Shown here one piece after another: positions 9,728-17,001 of a stretch of 17,001 bases of DNA; the stretch's first letter is position 1; every line of letters begins with the position of its first letter. A program made the translations under genes and the position numbers. Below the pieces are notes generated by a model. That model was not told the DNA's origin and ran no database searches. It saw only the letters and a program-made list of their open reading frames with translations. The DNA comes from Acanthamoeba lenticulata. Its lineage: Eukaryota > Discosea > Longamoebia > Acanthamoebidae. Where the stretch lies: positions 1-17,001 of the forward strand of contig NAVB01001862.1 in assembly GCA_002179805.1 (NCBI GenBank), written 5' to 3'.

Positions 9728-11950
9728 ATGTCGGACGTCGATCCCACGAGCATGACCGTCGTTGAGCTTCGCGCTGAGCTGAAGGAGCGCGGGCTTCCAA
9801 CCTCCGGGCGTAAGGTACACTTGGCTCGAAATCAAGAAATAATCGACCAAATCAATTTTGTAAGTACGACGCTAACCAGCCCGCTTTTACAAACGCAGGA
9901 CGACCTCGTGAAGCGCCTGCAGAAGGCTCTGGACGCCGATGACGACGAAGACGACGGTGTCGTGGTGGAGAAGAACAAGAAGGCCGGCACCAAGCGAAAG
10001 GCGCCAGCCAAGGCCAAGGAAGAGTCGGTCTCCGAAGACGAGGAGGACGAAGAGGAAGAGAAGGACGACTCTTCAGAGGAAGAGGAGGAAGCTCCGCCAG
10101 CCAAGAAGGCCAAGACGGGTACGACTTCGCCGGCTAACGTCTCATTTAATTTGGGGTCTACGAGCTTCACTGAAAGCAGCTATTTTATGAAATTAACTTC
10201 GCGTTTTTAAATATTTTATTAAATTTTGTATTATTAACGGGCAGGTAAGGCGAAGGTGGACGATGTGTGCCCGCTCTCCGGAGCGACAGTGCATGAGGAC
10301 TATGACTGCATGCTCAACCAGACCAACATCAGGCAGAACAACAACAAGTTCTACGTGCTGCAGCTGCTCGACAAGGGCGGCAGCTACTACGTGTGGACCC
10401 GCTGGGGTCGCGTGGGCGAGCGTGGACAATACAAGAACATGGGCCCCATGGGCATCGATCGGGCCGTCAAGGAGTTTGAAAAGAAGTTCAAGGAGAAGAC
10501 CGCCAACGAGTGGAAGGCGCGGGCCAACTTCAAGTCCAAGGCCGGCAAGTACACCGTGCGACACCACCTTCACTTTGACTTTACTACGCATTGTGCCGCA
10601 GGTGTTTGATCGGGCGCGTGCGCAGTTGATCGAGATGGATCACGAGGATGAGGACACGGAGGTGATCGAGGCCGCGCTGAAGAAGAAGCTCAAGAACAAG
10701 CAGGGCCAGACGATTGCGCCGAGCAAGCTGCCGCAGCCCACGCAGGACCTGATGAAGCTCATCTTCAACCACGACATGTTCCAGGAGGCCATGCAGAGCT
10801 TCAACATCGACACCCAGAAGATGCCCCTGGGCAAGATCAGCAAGACCCAGATCCAGCGCGGCTACGACGTCCTTGAGGAGATCGAAGGCGCCATCAAGGG
10901 CACCAACAGGAAGAACCTGGCCGACCTGTGGTCGACCTTCTACACGCTCATCCCCCACTCGTTCGGCCGCAGGACTCCCCCTGTGTACGTTCCGCCTTCT
11001 TCTTAGCTGCATGAGTTTAGCCGCTGGGTGTTGACACCCAACAATGATGTACACAACAGGCCGCGCGATCTGGAGAGCGTGCAGCAGAAGAAGGACATGC
11101 TGAACGTGCTGGGCGATATCGAAATCGCGCAGCAGCTGGCCAAGGAGAAGGAGGAGGCTGAGGCGAGCCAGGAGGAGGAGCAGACCATGCTGCCCAACCC
11201 GCTCGACACCGACTACAACATGCTCAACTGCAAGCTCGAGCCCGTTGAGCGCGGCTCCGACGAGTACACCAAGATCGATACCTACCTCAAGAACACCCGC
11301 GGCTACTACAAGCTCGACATGCTCGACGTCTTCCGGGTCGACCGCGGCGGCGAGGGCGACCGCTTCCAGGCCCACGACGACATCACCCACCGCAAGCTGC
11401 TGTGGCACGGCACCAACGTTGCCGTCGTTGTCGCCATTCTGTCCACGGGTCTCCGCATCATGCCCCACAGCGGTGGCCGCGTGGGCCGCGGTATCTACTT
11501 TGCCTCGGAGAACGAGAAGTCGGCCGGCTACGTGGGTCGTGCCGGCAACATTGGCATCATGTTCCTCAATGAGGTCGCCCTGGGCAAGGAGCACACCATC
11601 ACTCGCGACGACTCCTCTCTCCGCCAGGCCCCCGCCGGCTACGACTCTGTCGTTGCCCGCGGCCACCACGAACCTGACCCGTCCCAGGACACCGTGCGTG
11701 CCCCCCCCCCTTTGCGATTATTGCGCTGAGATTATTTTGATTCTTTTTTGTTTTTTGTTTTGTTCGTTTCTCACCGTTTCTCTCGCTGCAGACGCTCGAG
11801 TTCGATGGCAAGACGTGCATTGTGCCGCAGGGCAAGCCCATCGACTGCCCCGAGTACCAGCACTCGTCCTTTGCCCACTCCGAGTACCTCGTCTACAAGG
11901 AGTCGCAGTGCCGCATCCGCTACCTCCTCAAGTTGCGCTTCAACAACTAG
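9728..11950 (+). CDS. PARP: SAP-WGR poly(ADP-ribose) polymerase, PARP1/2 type
   Basis: Exons: 9728..9814, 9899..10118, 10245..10555, 10626..10984, 11060..11693 and 11792..11950, giving 589 residues. Residues 9-43 are a SAP DNA-binding motif (TVVELRAELKERGLPTSGRK, then DDLVKRLQ). An acidic linker with basic KRKAPAK and PPAKKAK nuclear signals follows. The WGR domain spans about 105-210 (YYVWTRWGRVGERGQ). The helical regulatory domain lies near 225-345 and the ADP-ribosyl transferase domain near 375-589. The H-Y-E triad is intact: H442 in LLWHGTN, Y472 in GRGIYFAS and E568 in HSEYLVY, so polymer synthesis is expected. It should act on chromatin at DNA breaks, using NAD+. There are no PARP1 zinc fingers or BRCT, so the layout is nearest to PARP2 and plant SAP-type PARPs. 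Intron 1 (84 nt) lacks stops and keeps frame. Retaining it would split the SAP helix pair. Confidence 0.95.
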
Positions 11951-12351
11951 ATTGGCTGATTGGCCGTTTGTACGAAAGGACGAAATTGAAAAAAATGCAC
12001 AGTTACGACGATGAGGGCGAGGAGGGGAGGCGCAGTCGCTGTGGTCGCGCCAGGAGCGGAGTTTGTGTGGGTGCCTTGAAGGCAGACCCCGGCGCTGCCG
12101 CGGGCTTGAGTGCTGGCCGTCGTGGTGTGCTTCGTGTAGGTGTGCGCAGCATCATCGGAGTCGGCTTTGGGTTGAAAATGGTGGCACGTGGAGTGAAAGC
12201 TTTGGGGTCTGTAGAGGCCACGAGAATGTATGGTGAGGCCAGCGTAGCGCAAGGCAGCCGTACAGGACCACGTACCTGGGAGACGAGGCGCTTCGGCCAC
12301 AACCTCAGGCCTAGCATTTATTCGATCTGCTAAAGTCTAGAAGCCATGGTA
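11951..12351. other. Convergent 3' region between PARP and orphan gene
   Basis: This stretch holds the 3' ends of two genes that run towards each other. Open frames exist on both strands only because stops are rare in GC-rich DNA, and none resembles a protein family. The one clear element is the minus-strand AATAAA near 12320. Confidence 0.6.
12317..12322 (-). terminator. Polyadenylation signal AATAAA of the orphan gene
   Basis: AATAAA on the minus strand lies 30 bases past the stop codon of the orphan gene that ends at 12352. The hexamer is a perfect match and the distance is normal for a short 3' untranslated region. Confidence 0.6.
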
Positions 12352-12798
12352 TCAGCCGAAGACTTCTTGTAGCTCAGGAATGGTGTCTCGTACCTTGTTT
12401 TGGCGGTGAATCTCAAACATTGTGGGATCTATGTCGGTAAACACCTCCTCAGGTGCGAGGGGATCGTTAAAGTGCAGGGGCGCGGGTGGGGCTGCCCGTC
12501 GTCGGTCGAGCATAGGTGAAGCCTGAGGCACTCGGCGAGGAGTGACAGCCAGAGCAGATGGTCTGCTCAAGTTGCTTCTGTTTTCATCGTTTTGTTCTGG
12601 CCGTACTCGTTTGCTTGCAAGCTGCCCAGCGTCTTCCTCAAAAGCGCCATCAGCCCGTCGGCGAACGGCTCTGGAAGGCGTAGAAGCTTGTGCTGGAGTG
12701 GGAATGCGCATAGGTGAAGCGAGCAGCGTGGGCTTGGGTGTCATCAACACCCGAACCGGCGGGCCAAGTGCACTTCTTGTGGGAGTTGCTCTTTCCAT
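12352..12798 (-). CDS. Orphan Ser/Thr-Pro-rich basic protein, possible cell-cycle factor
   Basis: Single exon of 148 residues, the only intronless gene in the window. The start is ATG at 12798 (MERATPTRS). There are seven Ser/Thr-Pro sites (for example TPTR, TPKP, SPMR, TPRR), the minimal target of CDK and MAP kinases. Two RxxL tripeptide cores (RSAL, RSNL) could be destruction boxes but lack the full extended pattern. Basic clusters RAVRRR and SKRVRP suggest nuclear entry. The last 40 residues are less repetitive and look like a conserved binding segment (DPLAPEEVFTDIDPTMFEIH, then a charged helix ending IPELQEVF). I do not recognise a family. The gene is divergent from dCTP deaminase across 215 bases that hold an E2F-type site. 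A cell-cycle role is inference from these points. Confidence 0.7.
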   Translation of the reverse strand: MERATPTRSALGPPVRVLMTPKPTLLASPMRIPTPAQASTPSRAVRRRADGAFEEDAGQLASKRVRPEQNDENRSNLSRPSALAVTPRRVPQASPMLDRRRAAPPAPLHFNDPLAPEEVFTDIDPTMFEIHRQNKVRDTIPELQEVFG

Positions 12799-13013
12799 TC
12801 CAGAGTAATCTTGTTGATGTGCGCTTTGCTTGTTGTGATCTCTTGTCCACCCTCGCCGTTACCAGTTTTGGCGGGAAGGCAAGTGCTTTTAAATTTTATT
12901 TCCCTTCCTTGCTCAACGTTTTCTCTAGTATTTGAGTTTTTGGTCTTTTTGTTCGACTTCCTCAACAGGACAACCTCCTGCACGTTTTATCTTCAACTCG
13001 TCTTACACTAAAC
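12799..13013. promoter_or_regulatory. Short divergent promoter shared by orphan gene and dCTP deaminase
   Basis: Only 215 bases separate two outward start codons, so the promoters are adjacent or shared. The sequence is T-rich towards the deaminase start and contains the E2F-type element near its middle. Confidence 0.65.
12866..12877 (+). promoter_or_regulatory. E2F/DP-type binding site TTTTGGCGGGAA
   Basis: TTTTGGCGGGAA is the classical E2F site (core TTTSSCGC class), placed 137 bases before the deaminase start and 68 bases before the orphan start. E2F controls S-phase genes in animals, plants and other eukaryotes. The match is visible in the sequence; binding is inferred. Confidence 0.6.
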
Positions 13014-14078
13014 ATGGCTGTCTTGGCACGGGACGCTATCCTTAAGGCTGTCAAGGAAGGGTACTCGTTACCGGCTTGTGGTTGGTGTCGCTCGGTTGCC
13101 TCACATCGGCCACTTTCCGGTGCAGACAAATCGAGATCGAACCTTTCGATGAGTCAGCTGTCGGCTGCGCCAGGTACGCTCCGGCCGCCCAGCCAGTGCT
13201 CATTCCTCAACTGACCCCTGGAGCTTTTCCCGCTTGCAGCATCGACCTGACCCTCTCCAACGAGTTCCGCTTCTACAAGCCCGGCCTCCAGGTTATTCCC
13301 GTCAAGTACGTACTCCGTCCGGCAGGTCTATTGCTCGAGCGCCTCCGCTCACCGGCGCTCCCCATCTAGGCAAAACACCGACTACAAGGACCTCACGGAG
13401 AAGGTTGTCCTCAAGGAAGGCGAGACGTACGATCTCCCGCCACGGCACGCTGCTTTGCCGTCATTGCCATTCACCATTATTGGGCGCGCCTGTTTTATCG
13501 CGGCAGGTACATGCTGCTGCCCGGCACGGCGTGCCTCGGTATCACGCAGGAGACCGTCAAGCTTGGCCCTGGTGCGCTCTTGCGGCCGTGACATCAGCGT
13601 CTTTTTAGCCAGAGAAAGCTAACGTGTTCTGTCTTTGATGGTGACAAGGCCTGTGCGGCCTGCTCGAGGGTAGGTCCCGCTTCGCGCGTCTGGGTCTGTT
13701 TGTGCACATCACCGCCGGCTTCATGAACCCTGGCATCAAGAACCGACAGGTTCTCGAGATCTACAACGCTTCCAACGTGCGTCTCTCCCTCATTGAACCT
13801 GACCTGAGCTTCCTATCGCTTACTCATTTGCATTTCTTATCCTGTCCTGACAACAGCACGCGCTCGCCCTTGTGCCTGGCGAGAGGGTGTGCCAGTTCAT
13901 CTTCATGCGCATGGAGGGCGAGGTGCGCGTTCCTATTTGGCGTTTTTTTGTTTTTGTTTTTGTTTTTTTTATCAATTTTTGTTTTTGTTTTGGTTTTTTC
14001 CCTTTAAACTCACCAACACACGCGCGTACGTGGGCACAGGCTGAGTACCACGGCCGATTCGAGACCAACGATCTCTGA
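13014..14078 (+). CDS. dcd: dCTP deaminase (Dcd)
   Basis: Exons: 13014..13060, 13126..13173, 13240..13305, 13370..13426, 13507..13571, 13649..13776, 13857..13922 and 14040..14078, giving 171 residues. The enzyme converts dCTP to dUTP and ammonia, feeding thymidylate synthesis. Family marks in order: IEIEPFDESAVGCASIDLTL; LLPGTACLGITQE; LLEGRSRFARLGL at R103/S104/R108; VHITAGFMNPG; and VLEIYN with E131. The R103-to-E131 spacing equals that from the substrate Arg to the catalytic Glu in bacterial Dcd. GERVCQFIFM closes the beta barrel. The usual D-P-G-aromatic-x-G is replaced by N-P-G-I-K-N. The family is mainly bacterial, archaeal and viral. Seven introns and host-like composition show a long stay in this genome. 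Intron 13923..14039 is very T-rich. A bifunctional deaminase/dUTPase cannot be excluded. Confidence 0.9.
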
Positions 14079-14337
14079 GGACAGTCGCCTTTTGCTTGCT
14101 CCTCCGCGTATGTCTTGTTTTTAATCTTCTATTTATGCACAACCGCACATGCGGACGGGAGCGCTTCCTCCCAACACAGCGGTTGTGTGTTTGTATGTGT
14201 GTGGCCTGCACGGCCTTGTGTGTGCGCGCGCCTTCTGTCGCTCCGCCCGCCGCACAATACATCTCTCCACTCTTGACCACACGTCGTCACGAAGAGCCGA
14301 CATGTCCGGTCAGTTGCAAGACGGTTGCTGGCCTGCT

Positions 14338-14351
14338 CGACGACGTCGTCG
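14338..14351. repeat. Perfect 14-base palindrome abutting the Rab7 stop codon
   Basis: CGACGACGTCGTCG equals its own reverse complement and begins directly after the Rab7 stop codon (TAG, 14354-14352 on the minus strand). Its place between two convergent genes would suit a protein-binding site or a 3'-end element. It may also be chance in GC-rich DNA. Confidence 0.5.
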
Positions 14352-15552
14352 CTAGCACGAGCACCACGCCTGCTTGCTTTGATCAAGCTCCAGTTTGAGA
14401 TTGCGTCCAGGGAGAATGTCATCGAGGTCCTCCTTGTTGCTGCACCACGCGACGAAGATCGTAAAAGGCGAACGTCATACACGAACAACGGGGGCGTTTT
14501 GGGTCGATGGCGTGTACCTGCCAGTCGCGTGTTTCACCTTGGCCAGGGCCTTTTGGGCGAGGGTGTGGAAAGCTTGATCAACGTTGATGGCCTCTTTCGC
14601 GCTTGCTTCCACGTAGTCGATGGGCGGATCCACTTCTCGACACCTGTATGATCGCGGGGATCAGCCGCTGCGCGGAAACGAGCAACGCCTCCGAGAGAGG
14701 GCCGCGCACCACTTGGAAGCCGCATGCTTTTGCACGACTCGCTTGTCCTCAAGATCGATCTTATTGCCCACGAGGAGGAACGGAAAGTCAGGGCCCTTGT
14801 CGTGCGGCACCTCGGCCTGTTACCATGAAAGCCATCCATCGTGAGCATGATGACCGCCCGTTCGTCACTGGAGAAAGGAAAAGATGTGGAGGTTTGCAGA
14901 ACCATCTCCAGAAAGGAGCGCCATCGGTCCAAGTTGGCAAAGGACTCGGCGCTGGTCACGTCATACACCAAGATGCAAGCCTGAAGAACGGAGAGGCCGG
15001 CATGAGCAACTGGGAGGTGGGGACCACAGCAAGCAAACACATGTGTACCTCTGCGCCTCTCCAAAAGCTGGTGCCTATGAGAGCAGAGAATCGTTCCTGT
15101 CCCGCTGTGTCCCACTGCACCCGTCGCACGTTAGAAAAGAGCGAAAAAGAACGAACGATACCAAGAGCGAAAGACGAACAATTTGAAGAGTGAGCAAGTG
15201 CCCATCGACGAGAACGTCTTTTGTGAGGAAGTCGGCTCCAATTGTTGCCTGCACGTCAGTTGGTAGGGTCAGCGAATGTTGTGACAAGGAGAGCATGACT
15301 TATCGGGGCGAAACAGTTGGGAAAAAATAGAAATAAAGGTCCATCTCTTACAAGAGGTGGTGGGGGGGGGCTCACCTTGTACTGGCTGTTGTACAGTTTG
15401 TTCACATATTGCCGCATCAAACTTGTTTTGCCCACCCTGTGGCCCAGTTTTCGTAAGTCGCGCCCTCACAATACCTCACCAGCTTTGTCCGCGCTTACGT
15501 ACCCTGAATCACCAATGACCACTACTTTGAGCACAGTCTTGTTTTTCTTCAT
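14352..15552 (-). CDS. rab7: Rab7-family small GTPase
   Basis: Exons in reading order: 15552..15503, 15436..15376, 15248..15180, 15114..15049, 14980..14903, 14816..14710, 14643..14518 and 14439..14352, giving 214 residues. G motifs: GDSGVGKTS (14-22), the Rab7 effector signature ATIGADFLTKDVLVDG, WDTAGQE (61-67), NKID (126-129) and ASAK (157-160). The end is CSC, a CxC double-prenylation motif. Rab7 drives late endosome and phagosome fusion with lysosomes. The start is the first Met before KKNKTVLKVVVIGDSG. A CTGCAG just upstream of it may be the acceptor of a leader intron. Switch II reads ERFSALIGTSFWRG, one residue longer than the usual Rab form. The segment before ASAK (CREVDPPIDY) is also longer than in typical Rab7. 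The last donor could alternatively be at 14545, but the chosen one keeps phase with good splice sites. Confidence 0.93.
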
Positions 15553-15856
15553 CTGCAGGCGTGGCGACGTTGTGAGCTCTCTCTCCTTTGCTTGTCCCTT
15601 CTTTATCCCGCCCGCGGCTTTTCCTGCTCTCTTCCTCGCATTTGTTTCGGATATTTTCATACCGGGGATGTACATCACAAAGAGGGCCAACAAGTCGGCC
15701 ACGGCGCAGCATGTACTACTCTACAACGCATACAATAACACAAAGCCCTATTTCCACACGCGGAAATAACTGAACCAGCCAACCTCCTCCGGCGCCGGCC
15801 CACAGCCTCTTCATCGGCTCCTCGAAGCCCTCTGGCGACGAATTCGTGCATGGCCC
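15553..15856. other. Spacer between the PAS gene 3' end and Rab7 start
   Basis: Both genes lie on the minus strand, so this holds the PAS gene 3' end and the Rab7 promoter and leader. A CTGCAG hexamer lies right before the Rab7 ATG and could be an acceptor for a leader intron. No further gene was seen. Confidence 0.55.
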
Positions 15857-17001
15857 TCACTTGCCCAGCTTTTGGATGATGCCAGTGAAGATCTTGCGGT
15901 CGCCCTCCGTCCTCTCCGTCACCGACAAGTGGACGGCCAGGGTCCTGCCATCCTTGTGGCGCCCCACCACGTCTCGGCCCACGCCTGCACACAGAGGTGT
16001 TAACGTCAGCAAAATGATTACCACCGAGGGCTCGATAGCCGAGCTGCGTACCGATGACGCGCTTCCTGCCGGTCTGGTTGTAGTTCTGGAGGTAGCTGTT
16101 GTGGCGGGAGGAGTCGGGCTCGGGCATGAGCATGGACACGTTCTTGCCCACGACCTCGATCAGCGAGTAACCAAACAGCTCCTGAGAGGGCTTGTTGAAG
16201 GCGTGGATGGTGCCCTTGTCGTCGATCACGACCGCTGGCACGACTAGGTTGTCGAGCACCTCACGTGCCTGCTCACCATCCTCCCCAAACGCGATCAGCT
16301 CTCTGCAACGTCGCAGGCCGAGCGAAGAAGGGGGGGAAAGAGCGAAGAAGCGCACCTGCTGGAGAGCGGACTTCTCAGCGACCTGGTCTTCCTTGATCTC
16401 GCGGAGGATGGCCGTGAAGATGCGACCGTTGCCGCGGTTGGCTTCCGTGATGGACAAGTTGACGGGCACGATCGAACCGTCCTTGAGCTGCGCGATCACG
16501 TCACGACCCGTGCCGATGATCTAGTGCCGGATCACATCATGTTAGCTGTCTCTTGGAGCGTCGCTGTGGGTCAAGTCATGTTTGTTACCTTGGCCTGGCC
16601 GGTGGTGAGGTAGTTGGTGATGTAGGAGTCGTGCTCCTCGCTGAAGGGCGACGGCATGAGCATCTTGACGTTACGGCCGAGCACCTCCGACCTGTTGTAA
16701 CCAAAGAACGCTTCCGCCCTCTTGTTGAAATACTGCACGGCGCCCTTATCGTTGATAACAATGGCCGTGTCGAGAATGTTCTCCAAGAGCACATAGGGGT
16801 TGGCCGCCTTCACCGCTGCAGACACCAAAAAAGATTGTTAGTGGTTTATTTTGGTCCAATAAATAAAACAAAACAATAAACTTGTTTCACGTACCATCAG
16901 CGGAGGTGGTCGCAGTGGCCACTTCCTGCAGCGTACCGCAGAATGTGTGATGGTTGTTACCCTTGTTCTCGCTGCGTTGTGGCACGTCATGGAGAGAGAG
17001 A
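15857..17001 (-). CDS. PAS-repeat protein with FixL-like PAS domains (5' partial)
   Basis: Exons in reading order: >17001..16895, 16815..16589, 16520..16356, 16298..16052 and 15984..15857; joins keep phase and about 291 residues are visible. The first exon ends a preceding domain with a PAC-like FCGTLQEVA. Two full PAS domains follow, the first from LLENILDTAIVINDKG to RIFTAILREI and the second from VLDNLVVPAVVIDDKG to KIFTGIIQKL. The protein ends three residues later (LGK). Each has the FixL-type core (GRNVKMLMP / GKNVSMLMP) and a His-x-Ser-Tyr helix: HDSYI (codon 16633-16631) and HNSYL (codon 16103-16101). Each also has a GTGRDV or GVGRDV strand with the Arg matching the distal Arg of FixL. 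Haem binding is plausible but unproven. No output domain is visible, so any enzymatic part must lie upstream. Intron 16355..16299 is 57 nt, in frame and stop-free, and its acceptor is uncertain. Confidence 0.85.

Noticed and set aside
10584..11669. 361-codon open frame on the minus strand, antisense to PARP
   Set aside because: It mirrors the GC-rich PARP exons, has a Val/Leu/Ala/His-rich composition typical of antisense frames and crosses real introns without regard to them. No family resemblance.
11947..12333. Long open frames on both strands after PARP
   Set aside because: They lie between two convergent stops, have no family-like content, and the + strand one is an out-of-frame extension through a PARP intron.
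13225..13233. Second E2F-like match TTTTCCCGC
   Set aside because: It forms the pyrimidine tract before the acceptor of dCTP deaminase intron 2, so splicing explains it.
1..17001. CRISPR arrays, insertion sequences, transposon genes, viral genes
   Set aside because: No regularly spaced repeats, transposase or integrase motifs, terminal repeats or capsid-like proteins were found. The window is ordinary host gene space.

Overview
The window looks like nuclear DNA of a GC-rich, intron-dense protist, most likely an amoebozoan of the Acanthamoeba type. The reasons are ten closely packed genes, about 50 short introns (mostly 47-130 nt) that close reading frames exactly, glutamine repeats, eukaryote-only families (Rab7, BAP31, SAP-WGR-PARP, four-CBS protein) and no bacterial operon or ribosome-site logic. 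The species is inferred from style, not from a marker gene. I rebuilt the gene models by hand from reading frame, splice sites and protein family fit. Every join given keeps phase.

Layout, left to right: (1) + strand 1-2018, 3' part of an unrecognised protein with a SAM-like helical region, a Cys/His cluster and a polyQ tail. (2) + 2405-3125, small two-helix membrane protein. (3) - 6178-3229, large four-CBS (AMPK-gamma/SNF4-like) protein with a long acidic, Q-rich N-terminus. (4) + 6936-8311, an RRM joined to a STEEP1-like zinc domain. (5) - 9282-8439, BAP31-family ER membrane protein. (6) + 9728-11950, SAP-WGR poly(ADP-ribose) polymerase. (7) - 12798-12352, intronless orphan protein rich in Ser/Thr-Pro sites. 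(8) + 13014-14078, dCTP deaminase in eight exons. (9) - 15552-14352, Rab7 GTPase ending CSC. (10) - from beyond 17001 to 15857, PAS-repeat protein whose two visible complete PAS domains keep the FixL haem-ligand histidine and distal arginine.

The genes do not form a single pathway. Neighbours are often divergent and may share promoters: 3/4, 5/6 and 7/8. The 7/8 pair is the most telling. A 215-base gap between a putative cell-cycle protein and a DNA-precursor enzyme holds a textbook E2F-type site, TTTTGGCGGGAA.

The best leads are the RRM-STEEP1 fusion, the paired FixL-like PAS domains, the E2F-type divergent promoter, and a window-wide 5' splice-site preference for C at intron position +4 (GT[A/G]CGT rather than GTRAGT).
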